Positions 51,489 to 63,066 of a stretch of DNA of 64,000 nucleotides are shown piece by piece. Numbering within the stretch: position 1 is the first letter of the stretch; the number at the start of each line of letters is the position of its first letter. A program made the translations under genes and the position numbers. Source of the stretch: Symbiodinium natans (lineage: Eukaryota > Sar > Dinophyceae > Suessiales > Symbiodiniaceae). The stretch is taken from contig CAJNDS010002168.1 of NCBI GenBank assembly GCA_905221605.1, forward strand, positions 230,710-294,709. Direction: 5' to 3'. The notes below the pieces were generated by a model that had not been told where the DNA came from, did not search any database, and saw only the letters and a list, made by a program, of their open reading frames with translations.

Positions 51489-52628
51489 CCAAGGAAGGAG
51501 TTGGTCGAGGTGGAGTCCAAAGACATGTCGGAACACGGCGACTACATTGTCGGTGATCGCGATCACTTCATACCAATCCGCTGTAACGAAGACGGCTATG
51601 CCATTAACTTCGGCAATCGACGTCACAAGTGGCGCCGAGCACTTCCGCTCGACACGTTGAAGGCGTTTGTACGATCTCGGATCGCCTCTTCACATGTTTC
51701 TTTACATTATGCCAGGCTGCCTGGTGGTTGTGTCCCTCAACTGGAGTCGTGTACTTCAACAGCAACAACGCGCACATCGTATATCGACTTCAGGTCTGCC
51801 TTAAGTTTCAAATGTTCTGCTTAGATTTTATCAGTAAATTCTGCCAGGCACTCTCTGACAGGAACTGCGACTTGCCCACGACTGATTATCTCGGATCCGG
51901 TTTTGAGCTGCTAGACTCAGTTCATGTTAAAATAACAGCGTGCGCACGGAATTCTCACCTGCTTCAGTAGCTGTTTGTGATCGCTTCTTTTTCGTAAGGC
52001 AGTGGATGAAGGACATGATGCGTGACGACCTGATGTCATGTCCGAAAACATGGACTCTCCAAGACGTTTTTGAGATTCCCGGCATGACCGAGGCGCTATA
52101 CTTAGCGGTTATCGCGTCCGTACGCATGTATGCTAAAGGTGCAAGTCAAAGCGATCAGGCTTACTTCAGTGCGACCGGAGAAAGCGAGGCCTTTTGGCGT
52201 GTGCATTTACGCGACTCATGCATATTTCACTGTAAGCAAACACAAAGAATGAATACATTTAAGCATAACGCATAACAAAACTTCTTGTAACACAGGCGAG
52301 CTCATCGACTTGCGCCCAAGCAGCATCATCCACAGGCTCCGCCGGAAAGGCAGGATTCGCACCCTTAGACACAAAGAACAAATGCAATTAGACGTAACGC
52401 ATGACAAAACTACGTTTAACACAGGCGCGCTCATCGACTTGCGCCCAAGCAGCATCATCCACAGGCTCCGCCGGAAAGGCAGGATTCACACCCTTAGACA
52501 CAAAGAACAAAAGCAATTAGACGTAACGCATGACAAAACTACGTTTAACACAGGCGCGCTCATCGACTTGCGCCCAAGCATCACCATCCACAGGCTCCAC
52601 CGGAAAGGCAGGACTCACATCCTTAGAC
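51489..52628 (+). CDS. Intron-rich gene, five exons, copy 2
   Basis: Counterpart of 32911-34050 with the same GC-AG and GT-AG introns and the 129-bp triplication; one Val to Ala change. A 4-nt insertion (ATGC) follows just after 52628, near the next intron border. Confidence 0.52.
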
Positions 52629-52690
52629 GTGACATGCAGTGAGCGATGAGTTGTAGCTGATACTATTTTGCGTGGTGGGACGTGCTTCAG

Positions 52691-53043
52691 GCGAAGATTT
52701 CTTCATACAAGATTCCCGCTGATTTCGCACCATTCCGGCTTGCGCCGCACATAGAATGGAGAGTCAACAATGATTGGGCTGTGGTGCGCAGGAAACAAGG
52801 CATTGCTCAAATCACGAAGATGTGGCAGAATCATGCCCAGAAGCCTGGGAGTTGCATCCTCAACACCCAGTGCTGAGAACGCTAGGATTTCCACGAGGTT
52901 TTCCTGGCGCTATGCTCTACTGCCCTACATGGAAAACTGCTTTCTGGACAGATAGCATCTCAGAATCATGGAACCTGTTCTACGAGTACTTCAAGATTAT
53001 GGCCACGTCAACATCATCCGACACAAGGCCTGAGTCAGACTAA
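52691..53043 (+). pseudogene. Exon of intron-rich gene, frameshifted in copy 2
   Basis: Counterpart of 34109-34468 but 7 nt shorter after GCATTGCTC (52808). The frame ends soon after, at a stop near 52876. The downstream half is still recognisable in another frame. Confidence 0.5.
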
Positions 53044-53089
53044 CCTGATATGTTGCGGTAAATAACGAGCGTCATATTTATATTTTAAG

Positions 53090-53488
53090 GTCGACGATTG
53101 ATTCCGACGAAATCGACGTTGGCGTCGCTCCTGCCAGTCCGAAAATGCATCCTGACATAGATGAAGCACTGACGCAAGGTACTGCGTACATTTTATAGTG
53201 TATTCATCATGTTAGATTTGAACTTGAATGCGCCGCAATGCTTCTCTGCAATCATACCGATATAAGCATTCTTAATCCTCCGATCGTATTCTGAGGTCGC
53301 GACTGGAAGCCGAGGCAATCGGCGCTAGCGTCGCAGACACGAGCCCAACAATGCTTCACAACATGGATTCGTAGCAAACGCCTTGAAGGTCAAGCGGCAT
53401 GTTCGCATTCCAAGGTCACCTACTGCGTTCACTGCCACAGCTGAAGTGCACGTTGAGACTGCGATTCGAAGAAGGCTTCTTGTCAAGG
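53090..53488 (+). CDS. Three small candidate exons, copy 2
   Basis: Counterparts of 34515-34913; one Leu to His change in the middle exon. Confidence 0.35.
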
Positions 53489-53679
53489 GTATGTACTTAA
53501 TACATTTGTGCGCGCGCTCTTTACTTGGAAGCTAGATGTTATAATTTAGCTTTCTGCAATTCCTAGCAGCTGACAGGTGGTCTCGACAACAGAACTTGAC
53601 TTCGGACGTGCGTCTTGGAATACATTTGTTCGACTGTCATTGCGTCTAACCTTTGAACGAAATACATAACGTTACTTAG

Positions 53680-55180
53680 GTCAAACATCGCAAAACTTCC
53701 AGTTCGCAGATGGCATCGTCCCACCGCTGCAAGAGATTTCTTGGGCGGTTCTGACGCTGCTTCACTCTGTCACCGAGAGAGTCTGCAGCAACCACAGCCT
53801 TTGCGGCCCAACTTATTGTCTGTGTCAGTGCTGGAGAAAGCAGCGAGCAGTCGGTGTGGAAGAGACTATCTTGCCGGCGGCAACAGAAAGCCTCACAGCG
53901 GAAGGTGTGACGCTCAAGCAGCGATTCCATTGGAAGTGTTGACGTCATTGCCTCTTTACTTTTGCGACTATCGGTACTTACATATTCTGGCAGCAACTTC
54001 AACGTCAATGCTGGCATCTACACGTCGGAAACGTAACTGGGACAACAGAGATGTAGATCTCGACAATCAGCAGGATCTACTGGTGACGCAAAGACTTCGA
54101 TCCATGGCAGCTCTTGTTGCTACGGCTCGGAGCATATCCGTGAACCTACATCAGCTTTCAATGTTTCTGAACATACCTCAGAATGTGAGACTGTGCTGGA
54201 ACGTAGAAGCCCTTCCACCTCAGATTGCTTTCAACAGCTTCAAGTTTGGCTGCATTTCCACGGCACCCTTGATGGGCTGCGCTGATTTCCATGTATTCTT
54301 GCCTGACGATGTGCGAGGTCTGTACGTGGGTGTTAAAGAATTTCGAGGTGAACGGAAATCGTACTGCCGAATAGATAATGTGTTTCAAGACACAATTACC
54401 TGGTCAATGGGCGTTAACCAGCACCCTGTCATGCCCCATAGATCTGCGAGCAGACATGCCCCTCGGCCAAATGCTATTAATACCTTTCAGATCCGCTGGA
54501 ACGATCGCAATTTTGCGATAGCACTCAACGGAGAAGGGGTTTCTCATTGTCGACTGCGGCAAGAGCACGTCAACGGTGCAGCGCCGCCGCTGTCCGACGT
54601 CGTCTTCATGGCCTTCGGTCGGGGACGATACATTCCAGCTCCACTTTTCTTGCCGCTGTCCTCGCCTATTCAGCTGAACTCTCAGATACAATGCGGCATT
54701 TGTAATCGATACTATCCTTTGGACAGACCGAGATGGAGTGTTTGCCCCCTTTGCAACACCTGGATCTGCAGCACGCACTGCGAGCGATCGCCGTCAAGAC
54801 GATGTCCGCATTGCGTCATGCAGTTGAGCGATTACTTGGGTGGATCGGAGGACGCTATGATTGACGCGGTCGTCCTGGACGCGTATCGAAGAGGACTTTA
54901 CTACAGTCATAACGATCTTGTGATGTTGTTTGTACTCATTGAGTATATGTTTTGTCCGCAAGCTTTAATATTAACAAGTCCAGGAGACTCACACGCTATC
55001 AGTTCTAGCTCAGCAACTGCGCGGGTGTCGCTGTCAGAAAGTAAGCCTTATCAGTTCAACTGGAGATTGCTCTTCCGAAGAGACTACCACACTTGCTTCG
55101 TCCACTCGCTGAACGTACGCAGCAGAGACCCTTCGATGCATTCATGTATTTCCTTCGAATCAACCAGGTGCATCGCGTAG
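53680..55180 (+). CDS. Zinc-binding protein region, copy 2
   Basis: The long frame 53741-55180 is identical in protein sequence to copy 1, including the CGIC, CPLC, CSTHC, CPHC cluster; one silent base change near 54958. Confidence 0.5.
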
Positions 55181-55288
55181 CAGACATGATCATATATATG
55201 TTGTTTTACGCCGTTAGTTGATGAGTCGCACAGGAATATAGATCTTTTCTGCTCAAGCTCGCGTTGAGTCGATGCGATGCTATGTCAG

Positions 55289-55715
55289 GATTACTGCGGT
55301 GGGTCGTTGGACGAAATGGACGTGGAGCAGAATAGCGAATCTGCTTTCGGTCGTGCCTTTCACGCAAAATTGCGCGAACACTATCACACATACTGTTTGA
55401 TTTTGACTTTTCGCATTCATTATGTTGCAGCAGTACCCTCGGCGTATTATCCTGTCACGCACGCTCGCTGTCGATACACCACTGAGGCTGGTGGGAGGCT
55501 CCTCTTCCGCTTCTCGTCGGTAGCGTTCTTGATGTTACCGAGCCCCAGACGCCAATTTTCCAACTGCCTGATCATCCGGAAATCACAAATCCAGATCATC
55601 TGACTGCGTGCACGTGGCTGGCCGAACTCAATTCTCATCCTTCCGACGCGAGATTGCGTTTTCAAGCAGATGGACACTTGTACTTCTTCGATGAGAAGAA
55701 GATAGACACCAGTGC
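55289..55715 (+). CDS. Small exons before nuclease-helicase, copy 2
   Basis: Counterpart of 36714-37140, with one T to C change near 55437. Confidence 0.4.
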
Positions 55716-55772
55716 GGCTTGAATGCATTTATGAATAATGTGTCTTGGCAAGCAAAATAATTCCTGATACAG

Positions 55773-58544
55773 AGCTGCGTGAAACTTGATCAGGTCACGA
55801 CTTTGATTCATTCTCACGCAGAAGAATTTGATCCAAGCCTTGCCATCACAACAATGAAGACTGGCAAGAATTGGCCACGCCCAGAGTACATGACAGATGA
55901 GTACAACATCGCCGTTATCAAAGTTCTCGTAGGCAACTGCTCACAAGATGAAACGGCCAAGTTGTTGTCGCTTCTGGCTGACGCAACGACTACTCGATCG
56001 GATTTGTGCCACGAGCTGCAGCTTCTAAAGCACAAGAGCAGCGTCTGGGAAGATCTGGTGAAAGAGTTCGTGCTAACGGACAGTGAGATCATGCAGACAT
56101 GGAGTGACAACGCACTGAGGGCTTCAACCGCCGGCACGTGGATGCATGCCATGTTCGAGCACGTCTTGAACGGCTTCGACGTGATACCCAAATCACTGCA
56201 CGAAGAGCTGTCGATGTGCTTGCGTTTTCTTTCTGACACTGTTAACGAATTTCCAAAGCTGCGAATATTTCGCACAGAGTGGACGATCTATGCAATTGAC
56301 GAAGACGTGGCTGGTTCCATCGACGCAGTCTTTGTGGATCAGGAAGACGACAAGCTGGTGCTCGTCGACTGGAAGAGATCTAAAAAGCTTCCAGAAAAAT
56401 ATAACGGCTACGGCAAGCTCATGAGCGGCCCCTTGTCCAGCGTACCTGACTGCCAAGGCGAGCATTACAGGCTGCAGTTGAACATGTACAAGTGGATACT
56501 TACCAAGTACTACGAGAAGGATATCAAGTCCATGATGGTTGTTTCTACTGCAGCAAATGCAACCAAAGAACCCTTCGTGGATCTAGTTCCAGACATGCAA
56601 GAAACTGTGGGAAAGCTCATGTCAGTCAGACGCGACCAAAGGAAGCAAAGCAAGGCTCACTCGCCAACTTTCCATCAGATGGAGTCGGAAGATGAAGACC
56701 TTCACGCAGACGGTGCGGTTTGGGGAAATCAATGCCCGAGCGAACCAGTGGCACGAAGTCAAGCTGCACTCCAAGGGGAAGGTCCACAGGAGCTACCTGC
56801 TACTGTTCCATTTAGAGTAGTTCACTCCACAGACCAAGCGTCGCAACTGGAGCGCGACGATGACGAGGAAGTGCGTCAGCTCATGAGCCAGTTGCACAAT
56901 ATGTTGGATGAACATGTTCCCCCTGCAGCAAAAAAAAGACGCCTCTTACCAGGAGCAGAAGCGTCTGCGCAGCAGTTTGCCGATACCTTTGCCTTGTGCA
57001 GTAAGAAGATTTCTTCTGTGCTCAGTACTTACGATCCAGACGTCAAGCAGGACCGATCCTACATCAGAGTGCAGACGGAGTCCATGCTGAACACGCTGGC
57101 GGCGCGGTTCCCCGATACAAGCGAGGAGTTGCGGAGAATCATCGCAGTGGCAGCAGCAATAGCCGAAGGCAGAGTGCCGCCAAAACCCATGCTGGCCGAC
57201 GCTGCTGCATTGTCCTGGATGATCGAAGGGGGCCGCCACATGAGAGTTCACAAGGGATTTTTATACATTTACAATGACGACGGCAGTTTCTTGCCGTTTT
57301 CGGGCATACCTCCCGAGGCAGTCCTGCACCGACTTGGCTCATTTTTCACGATCTTGGAGGGCGTGTTTCGCAGATTGCGACCGTCTGTGCGCAAAGATGG
57401 CGACAGTGTTGCGAACGCAGTCGTCGCCGACAAGCAAAATTATGTCTCAGACTCAGACTTTTTCTTAGCTTGCAGGCAAGCTGCTGCGAGGCGTCCGAAC
57501 AGCATTCAGGTAGAAAACAGACTAGACGATCCAGAGCCGGCTGATGACGTGATGGCCGTTGCTGCAAACAGACAGGACCAGGACAGTTCAGGCTCATGGA
57601 CAACGGACAAGGCTGACGATGTGTTCAAATTGGCATTCTGTCTGAAGCATGAGTTTATGCACACCAGAATGATATCCCTCATCGTAGAGTGGTGTGAGAC
57701 GGAGGACCAGCGTCAGCCCGCCATATGCTACGACGACATATGCTTTGCGTACGACAAAGCCGACTCATCACTTTCAATTACGCCAGTGCCGAAAGGTCCC
57801 TTCAATAACTGCTATGTGTATGTGCCCCATTCTCTGCTCGATCCCGTCCTGCAGTGCGTTGAAGAGAAACTTCATCGCTTTTACAGGCAAACCTTCTGGG
57901 CGAACCACAACGTCTTCGTTTGCTGCCAGGCAGCATTGGCGATAGCAAAGCGAGGCTATAACGTTGATCGCTGCTTCATAGGCATCTCGCCAGGTGGTGT
58001 TGGACAAAGCCTGTATTCCTTGCATCTGGCCGAGATGTACAAACATAACCATTGCCTATTTGATCCAAATCTTTGGTACATGGAAGAAGAGATCCGTAAA
58101 CAGGTGGAGACGCTTGCTCGATGCTTCATCATCACAGGTCAGGAAGCGCCTGAGTCCTCGAAGAAGCTCCACACGGATCTGTACAAAAAGACAATGTCGG
58201 GCGATGGGATTATGGGCCGCAAGCCTTATGGCTACACTACTCGAATGTTTTCGATAGTCGGATGGAAGAGGCTGGAAGTTAACCGCCTCATGAAATTCGT
58301 GGGCGTTCACTTAGGAAACTTCAATTCCATGCTGCGACGAGCGTTCGTCTGGAAAGTCAAGGCCAGGTTCGTTGCGAAGAAGTTCTTGGAGAGGTACCCC
58401 GACCACGAGCTTGACGGCATCTTTGAAAGCGATCCGACACTTGCCAAGTTTTTTTTGATGTCGCAGGCATCTATAGCTGGACTCCGGATACAATGGGCTT
58501 TCGAAGCAGAACACAGCCTGGAAGAGTGTTATCAGATTACGTGA
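55773..58544 (+). CDS. PD-(D/E)XK nuclease and D5/SF3-like helicase, copy 2
   Basis: Protein-identical to copy 1. The nuclease residues (E167, D182, D197, K199) and the lysine-less GISPGGVGQS loop are unchanged, so the Gln is not a private mutation of one copy. The same T_TTT_TTG site lies at 58451-58457. Confidence 0.6.
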   Translation, partial: SCVKLDQVTTLIHSHAEEFDPSLAITTMKTGKNWPRPEYMTDEYNIAVIKVLVGNCSQDETAKLLSLLADATTTRSDLCHELQLLKHKSSVWEDLVKEFVLTDSEIMQTWSDNALRASTAGTWMHAMFEHVLNGFDVIPKSLHEELSMCLRFLSDTVNEFPKLRIFRTEWTIYAIDEDVAGSIDAVFVDQEDDKLVLVDWKRSKKLPEKYNGYGKLMSGPLSSVPDCQGEHYRLQLNMYKWILTKYYEKDIKSMMVVSTAANATKEPFVDLVPDMQETVGKLMSVRRDQRKQSKAHSPTFHQMESEDEDLHADGAVWGNQCPSEPVARSQAALQGEGPQELPATVPFRVVHSTDQASQLERDDDEEVRQLMSQLHNMLDEHVPPAAKKRRLLPGAEASAQQFADTFALCSKKISSVLSTYDPDVKQDRSYIRVQTESMLNTLAARFPDTSEELRRIIAVAAAIAEGRVPPKPMLADAAALSWMIEGGRHMRVHKGFLYIYNDDGSFLPFSGIPPEAVLHRLGSFFTILEGVFRRLRPSVRKDGDSVANAVVADKQNYVSDSDFFLACRQAAARRPNSIQVENRLDDPEPADDVMAVAANRQDQDSSGSWTTDKADDVFKLAFCLKHEFMHTRMISLIVEWCETEDQRQPAICYDDICFAYDKADSSLSITPVPKGPFNNCYVYVPHSLLDPVLQCVEEKLHRFYRQTFWANHNVFVCCQAALAIAKRGYNVDRCFIGISPGGVGQSLYSLHLAEMYKHNHCLFDPNLWYMEEEIRKQVETLARCFIITGQEAPESSKKLHTDLYKKTMSGDGIMGRKPYGYTTRMFSIVGWKRLEVNRLMKFVGVHLGNFNSMLRRAFVWKVKARFVAKKFLERYPDHELDGIFESDPTLAKFFLMSQASIAGLRIQWAFEAEHSLEECYQIT

Positions 58545-61129
58545 ACGGTGGTGATATGTATCTCACCGAAGATTCAATGCGTCTTGCCTGCGATCTTCCA
58601 ATCAGACAGCGTCACGAGCAAACCGAAGCAGGACTAGCAGCTGTGATAGCCACAGAAGAAGACAGTGAGAAAAATCAGGATGCAGAAGCGAGCAGTTGGA
58701 CTCGGCTTCAGGAGTTCTTGATAAAAAAGCTGCTTGAGTCTGGATCGGAGACGTTGACTTATCACCAGTTCAAAGCTATGTCTTTCAAAGACGTTCAGGT
58801 TCCGAATCTTCCGAAAGACAATCTGTGGTCCAAGCTGATACCAGAAGATCTCATGGTGGAAGGTATTATCAAGCATAAGACCAGCAAGAAGAAGTCTGGC
58901 GCGTATATACCAAAGATCAAGTTTGACCAGACACTTCAGGAAGTTTGCAAGAAAAACCCTGACGAGCAGCAGATGATCTTCACGGAAAAATATGACGTTG
59001 CCAAACTTCGAGACTACGCTTACAAACACCTGTCGCGTGCCAAAAATGCTGAGACATTCCGAGAATATTACGCAGCAGTCCTGAAGGCGCTGAGGTCACC
59101 GCAGAAAGCTAAAGCTGGCAGAAAAACTGCAGCAACTGCAGATCTCATTCGAAAGACTCAGGCAAAGCTAGACAAACTTGCCTCGCACGAAGATGATGTC
59201 CAGAGGATGTTAGGCAGCAAGCGACGATTGAAGGAGAAGACTTCTGGTGATGACATCGCCGATGTTCGAGAAGTGCAAGGACAAGTGATCAAGCAGGTGG
59301 AGTATCACTACTCCGAAGAAGTGCAGTTATCTGTGCAAGGCAGAAAGTATTCTCATGCTGGAAATGCTCAGACATCCTCACGAAGGCTGCAGGCGATAAT
59401 TTTGGACGGACACACAATGGATCTGGATATTTCAAACTGCTGTGTCTCCATCCTGCATCAGTTGCTGGAAAAACTGAAGCCGAAGCCTCCTCTACCTGAC
59501 GAACTGAAAACATTTCTCCACGAGCTGCTCACGCAACGCGAGTCTGTGATCGAGAAACTGGGCTTGAACTTTTCAGAAGGCAAGGAAGCAATCAACAAGG
59601 TCCTGAATGGTGGAAACCCGCCGGATTCTTGCAAAGACAACGAGACTGCGAAGAAACTACAAAGGCTTTCCCTATACTGCAGATGGATTGCATGCAATCT
59701 ATTGCATGAGGATTATTTGTCTTTGGCAGAGAACGTCACTAAAACTTTTCCGAGCGCGACAATTTTCAGTCTCATGTGGACATGTGTCGAAGATTGGATA
59801 CTGGATGTTTGGGCAGCTCACGTGAGCAAGATCAAGCCTGATCATGTCTCGCTTCATTTCGATGGCTTGCGCGTGAGCACGGATGTCATTCCTGATGTGG
59901 ATGCTTTTGCAAAAGACTGTAGCGCTCACATATCGCAAGAGACAACGTTCAACGTGAAAATCGTTCGGAAGACGCACAAGACAGTTTTGCAAAGCATACG
60001 CCAAGCTTGCGAGTCAGAATCAAGCATCAGCACCATGCCACCAATCTTGACGGAGGACGGCAACTGTGTTCCTTGTGCAATGTGGCACGCTTTCGCCTCC
60101 ATCAGATCTGGAGTGGAGGCAATGCTTAAGAAAGAAGCACCGCAGGAAGGCGACCGTGCCGCCAAGCACAGGAAGTATGGCGAAACTGCTCAGGCGCTTG
60201 GCATCACTCTGTCGTGTTGCGATGGCTTGCCTCCTCCCGCAGTCAAGTCTTTCATTTTACACTCGGAAAATGCTGGACGACCTCACTGCGTCGCAGTGCA
60301 ACTGAGTGCGGACTGCAGCTACGCTTCTGTGTTTGACGGCTCTACATACAGAAGGCTGCCATACAACAGTTTCCGGAACGCTGTCTGCGTCGGATTCGAC
60401 GTCCCCACCGTCGCAACATTCTGGCAAGCGAAGTCGAAAGATGAGCAAAAAGTTGAAGCGATTCTGCTGGATCTACAAGCAGGAGCTCACGACGATGATA
60501 TGTCTAGTGACGAAGAGTCTGAAGATTTTACTCGTCGATGCTCTTCTGCTGTGATTTTGCTGGACGAGGACGACACCTTGTGTGTGTCTGATGGAATTCT
60601 GGATGCCATGTCTGAAGAGGTCGCAGATGTCATGAGTGATCTTTCGAAGAAGAGTTATCGGACAGAAGGGCGTACTGTGTGTCCATTTTGTCCTTTTCGG
60701 TCTTTCAAGCAGCTAAGACAATTGCGAACCCACATCACAAAGCACCACACGCGGAAAAATCAGTACATATGTTCCGGCACCAAGCAAACGAAGGTGGTGT
60801 TGGCCCTATACGACTTTGCAGCATCTCAGCAAACGGTGCAGGAGAAATACTTGCGTGAAAGCTGTCAGATTCTTCGAAGCACCATTACTCCGGCTTTGAG
60901 TTGTAGTCTCAGCCACATCGACAAGCATATCCGGCTGGTGCTGAAGGCATCCGGTCCGGTCTATGTGAACTTGGACAGCATTGGAAAGACCGAGAACGTC
61001 AGGCGTGTTCGCAACATGTATTATGACCACACCTTCGCCGACCTCGCAGTGCAAGAGATGATCATGCAGCACGCGCAGGAATCATGGCCACCATTATTAT
61101 TTCATAGTAGCGCTAGTTCTCTTGTATAA
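58493..61129 (+). CDS. Polymerase-like, OTU-like and C2H2 protein, copy 2
   Basis: As 39918-42554, with two replacements: Thr to Ala before the OTU-like domain and Ala to Glu after it. All motif residues are kept. Confidence 0.55.
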   Translation: MGFRSRTQPGRVLSDYVNGGDMYLTEDSMRLACDLPIRQRHEQTEAGLAAVIATEEDSEKNQDAEASSWTRLQEFLIKKLLESGSETLTYHQFKAMSFKDVQVPNLPKDNLWSKLIPEDLMVEGIIKHKTSKKKSGAYIPKIKFDQTLQEVCKKNPDEQQMIFTEKYDVAKLRDYAYKHLSRAKNAETFREYYAAVLKALRSPQKAKAGRKTAATADLIRKTQAKLDKLASHEDDVQRMLGSKRRLKEKTSGDDIADVREVQGQVIKQVEYHYSEEVQLSVQGRKYSHAGNAQTSSRRLQAIILDGHTMDLDISNCCVSILHQLLEKLKPKPPLPDELKTFLHELLTQRESVIEKLGLNFSEGKEAINKVLNGGNPPDSCKDNETAKKLQRLSLYCRWIACNLLHEDYLSLAENVTKTFPSATIFSLMWTCVEDWILDVWAAHVSKIKPDHVSLHFDGLRVSTDVIPDVDAFAKDCSAHISQETTFNVKIVRKTHKTVLQSIRQACESESSISTMPPILTEDGNCVPCAMWHAFASIRSGVEAMLKKEAPQEGDRAAKHRKYGETAQALGITLSCCDGLPPPAVKSFILHSENAGRPHCVAVQLSADCSYASVFDGSTYRRLPYNSFRNAVCVGFDVPTVATFWQAKSKDEQKVEAILLDLQAGAHDDDMSSDEESEDFTRRCSSAVILLDEDDTLCVSDGILDAMSEEVADVMSDLSKKSYRTEGRTVCPFCPFRSFKQLRQLRTHITKHHTRKNQYICSGTKQTKVVLALYDFAASQQTVQEKYLRESCQILRSTITPALSCSLSHIDKHIRLVLKASGPVYVNLDSIGKTENVRRVRNMYYDHTFADLAVQEMIMQHAQESWPPLLFHSSASSLV

Positions 61130-61141
61130 TTTCTATGTACA

Positions 61142-62591
61142 GTTTTACCTTGCTGAACTGTTTCGAAGTAAGGTAAGAGCACTCGGGCCTCGCTTCCATA
61201 TTGCAGCGCATGCGACCGCGAACAGGCTGTCATCTCTTTTGCCTGTGAACGTTCGATTTTGGCTTCCTATTCTGGAAGACATTGCGCAGTCCAGCGCATT
61301 CAAAGGAAGCGTTTCCCGAATGACTGACCTCCTCGAGAAGAACAAGGAATGGATGTACGTCAGTCTCGATGCGACTATGAAGACATGCATGAAATTAAAA
61401 GGACAGGAGTCGTATAGAGCTGCCAAGCAAGTCCGAGACGCTGCACCATTCGACGACACCATCGCCTGGCGGAGGCTATTGACAGCAAGAGGCAGGTCAG
61501 GTGCTGTTCTCCTGATGCATCCACTTCCGTCGGAAAAATCCGAGTATGTGGCTGCTGCTCTAGGCGATAATTTTAATTCGTCGCAGCTGAACATGATCGA
61601 GTACTTGGCAACGGACAGTCCCTCATCAAAGTTTTATGGCGAAATGAAGTCCATATGTCCACGCCTCAAGGCAATGTGTCTGGATCCCATTCACCTGGCA
61701 ATCGTTTACGAATATGCGCAGTGGAACAAGAAAACCACTGGTTCCAAAACTCTGAGAAGATTGCTGCGTAAATTCATAGTGCCTTGCCAACAGGGGGACA
61801 CTGAGTGGAGCAGTGTTTTCTTCACTGGCGAAGATTCCCTGCCGCTGAATCGAGATGAGGAGAGCGCCAGGAATGCTATTCTTCCGCCATGGATGCCGGA
61901 GCGGGATGCCCGAATGAAGTTATCTGGTCTGGAGACGACTACACCCTTTCGGAAACGAATTGATTTCATTCACTGTCTCGCTGCGATTTGTTCACTTCAT
62001 CAGACTGAAGTTCAACGCAAAGTGACGGGCGCCAATAAGGAAGTCTGTCGCGTGCTCTGGTCTGCATGCGCCCCAGATCGTTTAGAATGGTTAATGAACA
62101 ATATCCGCATAAGGATGCGGTTTCCCAAAGAGTACCTGCCCTTGCTTCCGAGCGGTACCTCAAGTAACGAAGCACTGCACGCCGAACTGAATTCATGGAA
62201 CCGATCGACGAACGTCATGCACAGATCTACTCTAGCTTTAAAACTCAAGTACTACAGTTACATTAAACTGCTGTCTCACCACGTTGCATGTCAGTTTCCA
62301 ATGTCGACTGTAACGTCGGAAAGCGTGTTGCTCGCGAGATGCACCCAGAACTCTCTCTGGTCGGAGACCGACTGGTCCGAGTGGTGTTCTGAGCAGACAC
62401 ACCAGGGAGCACAAGCAAAAAGCAACTTGCCTCTGGTAAAGATGAGACAGGACGAGGAGGTTCTTGTTCGGAGATGGCTCGCGAAGCGACCTGCGTCCCG
62501 ATCCGCTTCTAAGAAGCCAAAGCAGCACGTGACTCCTCTGAATTTACGCAGGCGCAACACCTTGCGAAGCGCAGGCAGGAAAGCACGGTAA
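61142..62591 (+). CDS. DDE transposase, copy 2
   Basis: As 42567-44016, with Tyr to Cys between the C/H motif and the catalytic Glu. All proposed catalytic residues are present, so either copy could supply transposase. Confidence 0.67.
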
Positions 62592-62960
62592 TAGCTTGAC
62601 GCAAGCTTTCTAGACTTATGAGTTCTTAGAATAATGATGACGCTTTAGATCGCGCTCGTTGTGCTTCCGTCTGCTTTGCAAGGCTCTGCGAGTTGACAAA
62701 TTTTTGGTTAGCTCTGCACGTCATACGTCGTGTCGTTGTAGGAAAAAAAGGTATGTTTCTAATTAGAGAAACACATGCGCACGCACATACAAACACATTT
62801 GCACAACTGAGTTCTTTCATGGAACTCTCTAGCGCCATGATTTCTGAGCGCTGCGATTGTGTTAAAACAGAAAAAAATCGCTTATTGTATTCGGCTGCGC
62901 ATGATAGCTTTCTGCGGTTTTTCCACTGAAGAAGAGGTTAGACGTCTGAGCGTTTCAACT

Positions 62961-62962
<2 letters not shown>

Positions 62963-63056
<94 letters not shown>
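62963..63056. repeat. (AC)n microsatellite, copy 2
   Basis: About 47 uninterrupted AC units near the right limit of the duplicated block. Confidence 0.97.
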
Positions 63057-63059
<3 letters not shown>

Positions 63060-63066
63060 AGCACAC

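Larger units (their letters stand above)
45258..63066 (+). mobile_element. Large DNA-transposon-like element, copy 2 (empty site)
   Basis: Nearly identical to 16036-44423 minus the nested copia. The left junction fuses satellite hairpin sequence to the ATCATCTTTT repeat without the 55-bp satellite or decayed telomere seen before copy 1. The right end continues into unique sequence. The coordinates are limits of shared similarity, not proven element ends. Confidence 0.6.
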
